Assembly (NCBI GenBank): GCA_021442155.1
Contig: CM038221.1
Coordinates: forward strand, 41,177,648-41,241,647
Length of the DNA stretch: 64,000 nt
Source of the DNA: Cymbidium sinense
Lineage: Eukaryota; Streptophyta; Magnoliopsida; Asparagales; Orchidaceae
Direction: 5' to 3'
Each line of letters begins with the position of its first letter. Within the stretch, counting starts at the first letter, position 1. Both the position numbers and the translations under genes were made by a program. Positions 35,934 to 50,045 of the stretch are shown piece after piece. The notes under the pieces are model-generated. The model saw nothing but the letters and a program-made list of their open reading frames with translations, ran no database searches and was not told the DNA's origin.

Positions 35934-38900
35934 AATTGACCTCACTTTTGGACTGAGGACTTATCCTTTCCATATTAGTCTAAGGAACCTTCTAGGCACT
36001 TGGATTTTCTTAGTGATAAGACATTTTTAGTGATTAATGGAACTCTAAACCCAAGCCTAGGGACTTAGGAAGCCAGACCCTAAGCTTAGGATACGCCTTA
36101 GGATAAATAGGTCTTACCTATCCTCTGGCCTAAACCAAAACCCATGCTTATCAATTCATCCAAATCTAAGACTCCTATGAATAGAAGACAATCAATCTCA
36201 ATTAGATTTTATTTTATATCCAAGCTCTAAGCCAAATTAACTTAGGCCCTAACCTAAGTTAATCCCATCATAATCATATGATTAAACCCAAAGCCCATCC
36301 AAGTAAACTAAACTCAATTTTATTTTCACAAGAGCACTCCAACCATTCAACAATCCCTTTCAAACTCTTACAATACTTACAATCAAACCAATCAAATCAA
36401 ATGAATCTAATCAACCCAAGTTGGCCCAAATGGTCCAAATGAGTCAAAACCCAATCAAACCTAAATCAATTGCAATTAAAGCCATCAATCAAATCTAAAT
36501 CCATCATTGAACTCTTCTCAACACCCAATTGAACCCAATTCAATTCAATAAACCCAATTGGCTCACTTGACCTAAAGTGGCCTAAATGATAAAATTGGTT
36601 CAAACTTCAATCCAACCCAAATTGGATTGAATTAACTCGTCCAATCTCTTCCATAATTATTGTTGATCATGTTTGATCACCTAATTGCTATCAATTGAAT
36701 CAAACAAAACCAATTTGACCAAGTAACTCAAGTTTACCCAATTTGACCTAAAGGGTCAAATTGGGCCAAGTCTCATTCCAAGTCCAATTGATTAAGGGCT
36801 AATTAAGTAAACTAATGGTAAAATTAAATCAAATTAAAATTGATAATTAGTTCAGATAATTCAAATTTAATTCATTGGGTTCCCCTTTATATGTTTAATA
36901 ATATAAAATTCTTAAAGAAATTAGGATTAACTCATGGGTGTGGGAAAACCATTAGATTACTTAATTTAGATTATTCCTTAATCTAATTAACACTTAAGCA
37001 TGAGCCTATTACATTAAGTCCCTTTAGGAGCATTGCAAATTTTAATTTTTCATAAGCATATCATTGAAGGCTCATGATTAAGTAGTTAATTAAATTAAAG
37101 AGGCTTAGGAAAGGATAATTAAATGAATTGCTTAATGATTTGAACCTAATCAATTCATAAAAGTCACTTAATTTTTTCCCTTAAAAACATTAAGTCACCA
37201 ACATATAATGGGATAAAACATCAAATTTCTTTCCGCTCCTTAGGTTTTAAATAACTTAAACATCAAAAATCAAATTCCATAAAAAAAAAAGCTTTGGTTA
37301 TTCTTAAAAGATTTTATTTTACTTGATTGTCCTTAAGAATTAATTAGATTGAATGTATCATGTGGCAATATTTAATTATTCATTCTCAATCATTATAAAT
37401 TTGTATGTCATTTGTTTCATACATTCATGCCTTTTTAAAAAAAGAAAAAATAGAAGAGAATATAGTTATATCTAAATTGCATGTGTTGAATTAATGTTAT
37501 TATATAGTGTGGATATTATCACTAATAAATCTCAAATTATTTTCAAATTATAAACTAATGATGAAAACTTGGAATGATGTTGGCTATGAATATTATATGT
37601 GGTTTGCATTCACTTGTAGCTTAAATATGTTAAAGCATTATTCTATTTATAAGATTCATGTGTATGTTTATATGTGTTTGAATGTTTGAAAGTATATAGT
37701 CTGGACATCCTGGAAACACGAGACTTTAAGTAGACCCAAGGAGGTCTTAGATTATCTCATTTCCCTGGTTTAACAATGACAAGTACTTGTTTCATTCATA
37801 TGTGTACATATATTAGAATTTGTATAGAGCTTTACTTTACATGAGTAAATAATTTTCTAATATACAATCCTTTGCATGATTTTCATTCTTATGTTTATGT
37901 ATACATTTACATATATTTAAGATAGCAAGTATATAGTCTGGAGATCCTAGGAACACGAAGCTTTAAGTAACCCCAAGGAGGTCTTATATTACCTCATTTT
38001 ACTAGTTTAATAATGTCACACACTTGTTTAAATCTTTAATACATGTGTATGTAGACTTAGCTAAGGAATTGAATTCCTCTTTTCTACCAAAAAATATATG
38101 CATTAACAATCACTCAAATATGCCAAAATACACATTTATACATTGCATGAATTGGTATGTTAAATCAAATATCATGTATAATGAAAATGAAAGCATATGT
38201 TTGTTATCGTTGATGAAAAGGAATGATGTGACATTATCCATGTGATAGTAATTCATTCTCATTAATCTTAAGATGGCTTTCATGTTTAAATAGGATTCTT
38301 TAAGATTAACCCAAACTTAGTACCAATAAAATATTTAATAAATCATTCACTAAAAGAAACCAAAATCATAACAACATGCCTTCAGAAAGCAACTTAGGGT
38401 AGGGATGAAGAGGGTCAAACCTCTTTCCTCTCTTTATAATAATTAGATGCTAAGTATCAAATGAAATATAAGAAAATATAAATTAAAATTCCTTTTAATA
38501 ACATAAAGTGAAAACTCCCCTCATGTGTAACTTGAACATTTCAAACTTAGATAACCATAAATGTAAAGCCTATTTAAGACATAGCACACCAAACTTTACC
38601 ACACACATTAGAATACTAAGTCACTACTTCTAGCTCTAAGTTATGACTGTGTAAGTTGTGGTGTTATATTTTGTTTTGTGATGTAATATTTTAAACTAGA
38701 TGTTATGATTGTTTATATGTAAACTAGATGCTAGGAATATCATAGCCTAATATTATTTTCTGTAAGGGATTATGTTAAAGAGGGCCATTGTAATAATGAA
38801 TATAAATGCTCTTGCTTGAAGGTTGCTTAGGTCCCTTTGCATAATCCACATTAGGATATGTGGGCTTGGTTCTAAATTGATAAAATATAACTACTTAGTT

Positions 38901-40668
38901 TGAATGATTATTTAGCTAACATCTATTTTGCAGATATAGTTAGATTTTATTTTCCATGAATATGTAATTTTGCAATAGGAAATAGGAATAGTGCTATGGG
39001 GTTCAAGATGAGCAGTGGCTAGAAAGTAAAGACCTGTGAGACCCTATGAAGCTTGGAGAAAAACTAAGTCAAAAGGAGGAAAGAAAGATGAAGAATGAAG
39101 ACCCCCATATCATATATTTAATTATAATTGTAATATTCTTTTATAATTTGAGTTGCATAAGGGTAGAGCTCTGCTACCCAATTTTCCTCTTTTTCGGGGT
39201 GTACGACAATACTCGACAGTACTAAACATTTATTTTTTTACAAAAATTTATAAATGTTTGATAGTTGTGTTTAATGTGCATAATAAAAATAGCATAATTT
39301 TCATAGGTTTCTTAAAGCTTGGTGATTGAATGTGTGGCCTGGATGCGATAGGCCTTTTAAGACAAAGTTAATTTTTCTACCACCATTAACAACTCATAAC
39401 TAAATTTTAACTACAACTCACAACCTCATTTTAAAAGCCTAGGTTATAATCAAGATAATTAAAAGATTTAGCAATCCCTTAGATGATTGTTAAATGTTAC
39501 AACATTATGCATAACTTATTGATTCACTCTTGAATAGGGATAGTCTCCATTCTTACCCGATAGTGGAATGCTTGACCTTTGAGGGCATCCCTTATAGTGG
39601 AGAACACCTCCTCCTGTTAATTTAGCTCGCAATCATATTTCATCATGCATTAAGGAATAATTATCCTAAATCCTTAGTCAAAATTATTGTGTCAAAAATA
39701 ATCTAAAAGAATGTAAATTTTATATTAGTCTAAGTCATGTTCTCATGCTAGTCATGATCTAGTCTCTTAAGGAGAGAGTTTAGGACTCTTATTTTCCTTC
39801 CTAATTAAATAACAACCTAGCTATCTTGCATTTGCATAAGTTTGACCTACATGATTTGAAAGCATAGAAGGTGTTAGCTGGCATCCACTCCAAGCAGTTG
39901 TAAGTGCAGAAGAGTCGGGATGGGTTAATCCTCTCTTGTGGAGGTGAACCATTATATCCCATTTCCTGATTAGACTTAGGTCTGTGCTCTTGGATTGTGC
40001 TAAAGCATATTAAATCTAGGTTATGAGGCAACTTATTTCCATCAGGCTATGAGTATAAGTCCTCACTTCTTAGGCTTTTTCACAATCTCGTGTTGATGGA
40101 TTATAAGCCTTAACATTCTAATAAAATTTCAACTCAAGCAAAATAAACTCTCTTTCAAAAATATAAAGCCTCACTTTAGGGTAGACAAAAACACTTACTA
40201 GGTTTCCTAGTATCATGAGTGCTCCCTACTTATCCTCCTTTAGAATCAATAAATTATTCTTTCCCTTTTGAACTTTTTCATTTGATTTCTATAAAAATAT
40301 AATCCTTTGATAGTCTAACCTTAAAATCTTTAGGGATATTGATTGACTACTTTAATCGAGAGTCTTCTTAGGAAATTCTCATTTCTTAAGATGTAATTAA
40401 CTTTAAAAGCTTGCATCCATAGGGAACTAAAGAACCTGACATAAAATAAACCTTACTTTACTTTTTCATATAAAGTAGGGGAAAGATCTCTAGTATATAC
40501 ATAGATCCATCTGTCTTAGGAGTTCTTATTAGGTGATTAGGTTCATTATAGTGTGATGTTTTCATCTTTCAAGATGGTACATCATACCCTAATGTCATAA
40601 CTGATCATTTTAATAAGTACCCCCTAAGATTTGCATGGTGTCATACGACTCCAAATTAAAACACCACA
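35934..40668 (+). mobile_element. Giant solo LTR with a large internal deletion
   Basis: Flanked by the perfect duplication ACAGT (35929-35933 and 40669-40673). The 5' end reads AATTGACCTCAC, so the first two bases of TGTTGACC have changed; the 3' end is AAAACACCACA. Compared with 41277-48338 it is collinear until about 36790, then jumps to the equivalent of about 44500, losing roughly 2.3 kb, and is collinear again to the end. The internal direct duplication is present (37690 and 37931). No coding capacity. Confidence 0.87.
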
Positions 40669-40673
40669 ACAGT

Positions 40674-41222
40674 GGAGGAGAATGAAAGAGAAAGCTGGTC
40701 TTTGGAAGCCTTAGAGTCATTTTTGTGAGCAGGCTAGTTAAAAAAAAATTGATTGAATCGATGTAGGATACTGTTATCCTATTTCTATTTTTGATTTTCA
40801 CTTCTATTATTTTTCTACTTTCAGTTTAATTGAAACAAATAAAAATAAGAAATTAAATAACTCAATATTTTGAAAAGCTTTCATTGTGAAACTTTAAGTA
40901 TATTTTTGCTTGAATTAATTTTTAGCCAGTAATATGATCATACTAAATTTTTATATGATATTTTTTTAGGTATATATCATAATTTGAATTATATAAAATT
41001 TTTTTAAAAAATTTACATTTAGTATTAAAATAATAAGACATAAATGACATACAAGCTTAATGGTGATTTATCTTTTTTGATTTATATATAAAATTAAATT
41101 TAGCATATTAATTTATTTTATATACCCAAGTATTTTTTATTTACATATAATTTATATGCCCCAAAACTGACATGATGAGATGAATGTTGTGTATGGTATG
41201 ATATGTTAAATATATTATGTAT
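40674..41222. other. AT-rich target sequence between two giant LTRs
   Basis: About 550 bp of AT-rich sequence with no recognised feature, probably old intergenic DNA that received both neighbours. Confidence 0.4.
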
Positions 41223-41276
41223 TGTTGACCTCACGTTTGGATAAGGTTGACATCATCCCGATCTTAGTAATTAGGA
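41223..41276 (+). mobile_element. Extra 5' LTR end fragment
   Basis: TGTTGACCTCACGTTTGG begins a 54-bp piece that repeats the LTR start just before the true-looking start at 41277. It could be a truncated earlier copy or a rearranged end of the same LTR. Confidence 0.5.
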
Positions 41277-44200
41277 TGTTGACCTCACTTTTGGAGTGAG
41301 GACTCCTCCTTCCTATCTTAGACTTAGGAACTTTCTAAGCACTAGAATTTCTCTAATCATAGGACACTTATAGTGACTAAGGGAACACTAAACCCAAGCC
41401 CAGAGACTTAAGGAGGCATGCCCTAAGCATAGGATATGCCTTAGGACAAATAGGTTCTACCTACCCTAGGGCCTAAATCAAAACCCATGCCTATCCATGC
41501 ATCCAAAACCAACCCCAAGCCAACACAATCAAACTCAATTGAATTTGGTTTTATATCCAAGCTCGAAGCCAAATTAACTTAAACCTTAACATAAATTATT
41601 TCCACCATCATCCTATGGACTCAATCCAAGCCTATTCAATTAAACCCAATCCAATTGATTTTCACAAAAGCGCTCCAACCATTCAATCTTCTATTTCAAA
41701 CCCTCTTAATACTTACAATCAAACTAATCAAACTAAGGAAACCTAACCAACACAAGTTAGCCCATTTGAACCAAAGGGTCCAAATGAGAAAAAAATTCAA
41801 TCAAACCCAAATCAATTGCAATCAAATCCATCAATCAACCCTAAATCCATCATTGAACTTGTCTCAACATCCAAGTCAATCCAGGTCAACCCAATCAACC
41901 CAATTGGTCCACTTGACCCAAAGCGGCCAAAGGATCAATTTGATCCAAATTTCAATCCAATCTAAATTAGATTTAATCAACTCATCCAATCTCTTCTATA
42001 ATGATTGTTAATCATCTTTGATTGACCAATAATAATCAAATGGGTCAAAGCCAACTAATTTGATCACTTGATCCAAGTTGACCCAATTAACCCATATGGA
42101 CCAAAATGAATGAAATCTCATCCCAACCTCAATTAATTGAAATCAATAACTCCCATTAATCATAAATTGAACATTGAGCATGACTCAACCACCAATTGGC
42201 CCTAACCAAGCTGATTTGATCTCTTGACCTAAGTTTACCTAAAGAGCCAAATTGAGTCAAATCAAATCCTAAACCAAATTGATTGCAACCAATGTCTCTA
42301 ATAAATCACAAATTGATTTTGAACATGATCCAACCTTCAATTAAACCCAATTTGATCAAGCCAACCCAATTAACCCATTTAGGCCAGATTGACATAAAGG
42401 GTCAAATTGAACTAAATCATTCATAAATCCAAATTAACTCAAATCCTCAAATGATTAATTGAACCTAAACCAACACTCCACTCAAGCCCAATTTGACCAA
42501 ATTGGTCAACTTAGCCCATTTGGCCTAATGAACCCATATGAGTCAAAATCATATCCACTTCAAATTAAATCAAACCAATGTCACTAATACATTTTGAATG
42601 ACCAAATAAACTTAACCAAGTCATCAATTTAACCCAATTTGACCAATTGGTCAACCTAACCTAATTGAACCCAATTTGATCCATATGGGTCAAATTGAGC
42701 CAAACCCATCCCAACCAACTCGAAACCCAACCAAACTTGGCATGACTCATCATTGGGTCACCATGGGCCCAACTGATCATGAACCCAGTTTGGGTCAAAA
42801 CCTTTGAACCAACCCTGCTAAATAAGATAAATCCTCATTTAGATGCTTTCACCTACTCCTCAAGCTTTGACAGCTACCTTTAGCTCATTTTGGACATTAG
42901 GACCACTGACCCAACCTGACCCAAGCCTGTTGGGTTTAGCCTTGGGTCATGAGAGGGTGAACTCACCTAAGACACCCCATTGGTTCACTTAGAGGAGGAG
43001 GCACACTCTGTGCCAGCACATGCCACTACCTCAGCCTCTCAAGAGCCTCCACCTCAGCAGTCCACTGCCATCTCCGGCCCTCGACCGGACGACTGTGAAA
43101 GACTGGACCAATCTCAACCCTTGGTTCACTTGGGGAGGAGAGTATACTCCTCCCCATCTATTCAAACTTCATAGAGAGCTTCCTTAGAAGATTTTGAGTA
43201 GTCCTAGAGGCTTCCTTAAATCCTTAGCTCACCCCATTGCCGACGAGACCAACCACCAAACAGAATTGAGAGCTCTATCCATCCACCATCACCTAAACTC
43301 CACCAAACTCAAATTAACTATTCCCCACCTTCCCCTCACTCTTATGAGTTGAAATGAATCGATTCTTGATCGATTCGATCACTGGATGACACTCTAAGAC
43401 TAACTCTGATGATGACATTTAGTCCACAAGGGAATCAACAAAGAGGCAGCTCGAGTTCTTCTCAACAAGGCTTCATCTCTTCAAGATGAAGCTACCTTAG
43501 TCGATGGACCGTTAGTCTCTAGTTCTGGCAAGGTAAATTTTTGTCAAACCATAGAAAATCTTTTAGGTGTTAGCCTTTTATGAAGTAAAGTGTGCTTGCA
43601 TGTGATTTCCATCATAGAATCGCCTTAGATCTCTTCCTCACACATTTTGGGGTCAATCCCAATGTCTTATGAGCTCCAACGAGCTCAGATCAAGAGACAA
43701 AAGGTGGACGGTGTCTGTCTTTCGGCGCTCGAGGGATGACGGATCATCAGTCGTTTGATCTGCATGATTAGACTAGACAATCATGATTTAATTCATTAAA
43801 TATTTCAATTTAATCTAATAGTATCATGAGATTAACCTCCATCATCTGATCTGAGATTGGATGACGGGGACAAAACTTCATATGCTGCTATTGACTTATT
43901 TTCCATGGGTGACATTTTAAATAACATATCCCATGGTGCCACATGGAAAGTGCTGCCGTGTAGGTAAAGACCGACGTTAGGGGGGCAATTAGGTGATTAA
44001 AATGTCATTAATTAGCCAAAACTTTGAAAATTCATAATTAATTGTTGAAAAATCCAAAAAAAATATGAGTAAACCTATTTTGGAAAGGGTAAATAAAGGA
44101 GAATATAAAAAAAAATCCCTAAGGTTTGATTAATGAATGGTGCTTAATTAGGATTTGAAGTTTAGGCTAATTACCCTAATTAAAGCTTAATTACATGGCC

Positions 44201-45517
44201 AATTGATCTCAAATTGGATAGGATGATTCCATGGGATGTCCTTTGCCTCCCATAATTTTCTTGGGATTTATTATCCATGTAATTTAGAGAATTTAAAATT
44301 ACGATTCTAATAATCTTATTTAATTACTTTGATGAATATTAAAAATGTTAAACAATAAAAGTTTAAATAATTAATGATGGTTAATCACTATTAACAATGG
44401 GGATGATGAGAGAAAATAATTGAGACCTCTTTCCTATTTATTCTCTTAAGTGTATTTCCATGGGAGAGTTGATTAATGCATGTGTTAATTAATGTTAATT
44501 AAGTAAATTACTGGGATGATAAATAAAACTAAAATGATAATTAGATCAGATATTTCAAATTAAATTTATGGGTTCCACTTTATGTGTTTCATAGCATAAA
44601 GAACCTTAAGGAAGATATGGTTAGCCCATGGGTGTGGGAAAACCATTTAAGTACTTATCTTAATCCTTCTTTAATCTAGTTAATTTTTAATCATGAGTTT
44701 AATTGTATTAGGTCCCTTTAGGAGCATCACAAATTTTAATTTCTCATTAACATATCATTGAAGGCTCATAATTAAGTAGTTAATTAAATTAAAGAAGTAT
44801 AGGAAAGAGAAATGGAATTAATTGCTTAATGATCTGAACTTAATCAATGCATAAAATTTATTTAATTATTTATCTTTGAGCACTATTAAATCACTAACAT
44901 AGGATGAGGCAAAATAACAAATATTATTTCTCCTCTTTAAGATTTAATACTTCAAATCCAAGATTAAACTTCATAATAACTTTGGTTAACCTTAAACTAT
45001 TTTATTCAACTTGATTGTCCTTAGGAATTAATGTGATTGAATGTTTTATGTCGTAATGTTCAATTATTTCTTTTTAATCATTATAAATTTATATGACATT
45101 TGTGTCATGTGTTCATGTTTTCAAATCAAATAATCAAATGGATATAGTTACATATGTATAAGTTGCATGTGTTGAATTAACTCTATTATATGTCTTGACT
45201 ATTATCACTAATAAATCTCAAATTATTTTTAAAAGAAATTACAAATGAATAATGATAGTTTAAATCAATGTTGGCTATAGATATTCAATAAGTTAGCTTA
45301 AACATGTTAAAGTATTATTCTATTTCCGTGATTCATGTGTATGTTTACATGTGTTTGAATGATAGTAAGTATCTAGTATGGACATCCCGGGAATATGAGA
45401 CTTTAAGTAGCCCCAAGGAAGTCTTAGATTATCTCACTTCTCTGGTTTAACAATGACACGTACTTGCTTAATTTTATTTCATATGTATACATGTTCATTC
45501 TTATATCTATGTATACA

Positions 45518-45675
<158 letters not shown>

Positions 45676-48061
45676 TAAGATAGTAAGTGTATAGTCTGGA
45701 CGTTCCAGGAACACGAGACTTTAAGTAGCCCTAATGAGGTCTTAGATAACCTCACTTTCCTGGTTTAACAATGGCACATACTTGCTTAAATCTCTAATAC
45801 ATGTGTATGTATACTTAGCTAAGGAATGAAATCTCTCTTTTCTACCAAAAATATATGCATCAATAATCATTCAAGTGTGTAAAAAATACATTGCATGTAT
45901 AGGTATGTTAAGTTCAGAATCATATGCATGTTATTGATGATCAAAAGGAATGATGTCACATTATCCATGTGATAGTGATTCGATCTCATTAGTCTTAAGA
46001 AGCCTTTTATGTTTGAATATGATTCTTTAAGATTAACCTGGACTTAGGATTAATAAAATATTTAATAAACCATTCACTAAAAGAAACCAAAATCATAATA
46101 ACATGCCTTTAGAAAATAAATTTAGGTATGGATGAAGAGGGTCAAACCTCTTTTCTCTCTAAATAACATTTAGATGATAAGTAAATATTAAATGAAACAA
46201 AAGAAAATATAAATTAAAATTCACTAATCTTTTAATAATTTAAAGCGAAACCTCTCTTTATGTATAAATTGAATTTATCAAAATTCTTAGATAATCGTAC
46301 TTATGAAGCCTAGCTAAGACATACCACACCAAACCTTAGCACAGACACATTAGAATACTAAGTCACAACTTCTAGCTCTAACTTAGGATAGTGTATGTTG
46401 TGGTGTTATGTTTTATTTTATGATGTAATATTTTAGACTACATGTTATGATTGTTTATGTGTAGACTAGATGTTAGGGTGATTATAGCCTAATGATGTTC
46501 TCTGTAGGAGATTATGCTAAAGAGAGTTATTATAATAATAAATATAAATGCTCTTGCTTATGTCCCTTTGGATAATCCACATTATGACAGGTGGGCTTGG
46601 TTATCCATGTGCAGGGTGATAAGTCCAAATTCATAGAATATAACTGCTTGGTTTGAATGATTGTTTAGCTAACATATATTTTGCAGGTGTAGTTAGATTT
46701 TATTTTCCATGAATATGTAATTTTGTAATATGAAGTAGGATTAGTGTTATAGGGTTTAGGATGAGCAGCGGCTAGAAGGCAAAGACCTGGGAGGCCTTGT
46801 AAAGTTTGGAGTAATGCAAAACTAAATCAAAAGGGAAGAAAGAAAAATGAAGAGTGAAGATCCCCATAACACTTATTTGATTATGATTGTAATATTCTTT
46901 TGTAATCTGAGTTGTTTATGGGTATTGCTCGGCTATCCAATTTTTCTCTTTCTGGGGTGTACGATAGTACCCGGCTGCACTTGCCTTTTACTCTTTTACA
47001 AAAATCTATGAATATTTGATTATTGTATTTAATATGTGCAACAGAAATGGCATGATTTTTGTAGGTTTCTTAAAGCTTGATGAGTTAATGTGTGGCCTAG
47101 ATGCATTAGGATCTTTAGAACAAAATTAATTTTTTTACCCCATTAATAACTCATAACTAAATTTTAACTACAACTCACAACCTCATTTTAAAATCCTAAG
47201 TTGTAATCAAGATAATTAAAAGATTTAACAACCCCTTAACTGAATGTTACAACATCATGCATAACATATTGATTCACTCTTGAATAGGGAGGGTCTCCAT
47301 TCTTGCACGATAGGGGAATGCTTGACCTTTGAGGGAACCCATTGTAGTGGAGAACACCTCTTCATGCTGATTTAGCCCACAATCCTATTTTATCATGAAT
47401 TTAGGCATAATTGTCCTAAAGATTTAGTCCAAATTATTGTGTCAAAAATGATCTACAAATTATAAATTTTGCATTAGTCTAAGTCATAATTTCATGTCAA
47501 TCATGATCTAGCCTCTTAGGGAGCAAGTTTAGGACTCTAGTCTCTTTCCTAATTAAATAATAACCTAACTATCTTACATTTGCATAAGACCACCCTATAT
47601 GGTTTTGAAGCATTGGAGGTGTTAACTGGTGACCCCTTCAGGCGGTTGTAAGTCTAGAAGAGTCGGGACGGGTTTATCCTCTATTGTGGAGGTAAATCAC
47701 TATGTCTTATTTTTTGATTAGACTTAAGTCATGCTTTTAGCTTGTGCAAAGCATCCTAAATTTAGGTTCTGAGGCTATTCGTTTCTTTCGGGCTATGAGT
47801 ATAAGTCCTCACTTATTAGGCATTTTCACAATCTTGTGTTGATAGATTATATGTCTTAGTATTCTAATAGAATTTCAACTCAAACAAAATAGACACTCTC
47901 TTTCAAATATATAAAGCCTCACTATAGGATAGGCGAAGCACTTACTAGGCTTCCTAGTATTATGAGTGTTCCCTACTTATCTTCCTTTGAAATCCAAAAA
48001 TAAGTCTTTCCCATTTGAGATTTTTAATTATTATTAATGATTTGAACCAACATAAAATAAA

Positions 48062-48068
48062 TTTTTTT

Positions 48069-48104
<36 letters not shown>

Positions 48105-48108
48105 GGGG
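48062..48108. repeat. Poly-T run followed by GGGGG
   Basis: Thirty-three T residues (48071-48103) then five G, flanked by AAAATAA on both sides. The sister copy at 40440-40455 has a single AAAATAA and no run. Confidence 0.9.
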
Positions 48109-48338
48109 TAAAATAAACCATGCTTTACTTCTCCATGTAAAGTAGGGGAAAGATCTCTCATATATGCGTAGACTCATCTGCCTTAGGAGCTTTTTATTAG
48201 GTGATTAGGTCCATTGTAGGGTGATGTTTCCATCTTTCGAGATAGTACATCATACCTTAATGTTGTACCTAATCACTTCAATAAGTACCCTCCTAAGATC
48301 TGTGTGGTATTCATACGACTCCAAATTAAAATACCACA

Positions 48339-49690
48339 TATGTTCTCTAATCTTAAATTAGAAGCTTTTTATTTAGACACTTAGTGACTAGGTGTATGGC
48401 CAAATTAAAATTTCTTAACAAATTACATCAAACTTAAATTTAAAACCACTTAGTGATTAAGTGTATGACGAAATCAAAACCACTTAACAAATTACATCAA
48501 ACATAAATCTAAAATTGAAACCAAACTTAAAGTCAAACACTCTAAGGTGATAGCTTAGATTAAGCCAGTGGACCCACTAAAATCCAACTTAGCCCATTTC
48601 AGCTAGATGAGTTCGACCACCTCCAAATTCAATCAAATTGAACTTGATACTAAATGAAATACATTTGAAAATTAGGTTGGTTACCCCAATTAACCTATTT
48701 AGGCCCAATTTAACCCAAATTCAAGTCAAATAAAAATCAAATTAGAATTAAATCAATTGGAACCCATCCAAAGACTAAAAAAATATTATTCAAACTCAAT
48801 TAAATATGAAACTAAATTCAAATAAATTTCAAAGCAGCTAATTTGGTCATTTGACCTAGATTGACCTAGGTAGGCATATCAATTCTTCAAACACAAAACT
48901 AAATTTAATTCAATTAAGGCTTAAATTGGCTAATTGGCTCGCTTAACCCAAGTAGGCCTAAATGGACCAAATTAAACCAAATTCAAATTAAATTAAAATT
49001 AAATCAAATCAAGCATTACAAATAATTTCAATCATATATTTTGACATAACTCTATTCTTTCCTGGGTTCTATTTGACCAATTAGTCTAAAGACCCAAGTG
49101 CACCCAATTTGACCCATAAAGGTTAAATTGGTCAATTTGGGTCAATTCAAATAATAATAATAATAATAATAACACAAATTAATCACAATCGATCAATTTT
49201 AAATACCCTAAATTATTAAATAAATATGATTGAAATCTAGATGTGATCGCTAAAAAAACAACTTTACAGATACTCTCTATCATCATTATTGAGATGAGTA
49301 GGAGTTTGTTTTTCATTAGACAGATTGATATATATTCAACCATATTTCTCTTAACATTATGTGAGGGTTTATTTAGATCTAGGTTCTACTTTTTATGAAT
49401 GTAATCCTTCATAGTTATATCGCAATAAGATAGTACTCTCGATTAAAGTTGAAAGCAAACATATCTTCTTAATATGAATCTATGTCTAGTGGTGTGTGTG
49501 GTATGGCATAAAGACAATTTAAGGGAAATAGGAAGATGGTATTGATCAATATCTCATGATTCTATCAACCCATAATTATATTATTCTAGTTTACCAACAT
49601 TAGAGGGCTAGCCGTAATGTCTGAAGAGCCTGATTAGCAGCCATGAGTTGCTTCGTCTCAAATATCCTGAGTAGAGTAGGGTTTTAGTGT
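48339..49690. other. Diverged LTR-related segment and unassigned sequence
   Basis: 48540-49230 repeats the word composition of the giant LTR domain (AACCCAATT, TTGACC, CCAATT), so it is probably an old relative. An (AAT)n microsatellite lies at 49151-49173. Beyond 49230 nothing is recognised. Confidence 0.4.
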
Positions 49691-49696
49691 AGAAGT

Positions 49697-50045
49697 GTTA
49701 GCATGACAAACATTTAGATTGGACTTACATTCCTTGAAATGCCATTTTTATATAGGTATTCACATGGTGAATAAGTATATTAGGCTTTCATCCCTTTGTA
49801 AGGCCATGTAGGTGTTCACATGGAGAACGAATAGATTGGGCTTACATCCATTAGAAAGCCTTTTTAATAAGCATTTTTTGCATGGCAAACATATAAATTA
49901 GACTTATATCCCTTTGAAATGCCATATTTATATATTCCATTTGCATGATAAATAGATTGATTGGACTTATATCTCTCTGGAATGCCAGACTCATACAAGC
50001 ATTCACATGGTGAATGAATTATAGGGTGTTCGCATAATGAACATT
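49697..50045. repeat. Degenerate minisatellite, period about 56-63 bp, 5+ units
   Basis: Units begin near 49718, 49779, 49835, 49897 and 49960. Each has an ATTGGACTTATATCC-like start, a GAAATGCCAT core and a TTCACATGGTGAAT end. Parts of further units flank the array on both sides. The spacing varies too much and the units are too diverged for CRISPR. Confidence 0.8.

Noticed and set aside
35595..35945. Ser/Leu/Phe-rich minus-strand open frames that look like membrane proteins
   Set aside because: They read the complement of a purine-rich tract; hydrophobic residues follow from the CT composition.
49697..50045. CRISPR array
   Set aside because: Units vary in length and sequence, no uniform repeat/spacer pattern exists, and the context is a plant genome.
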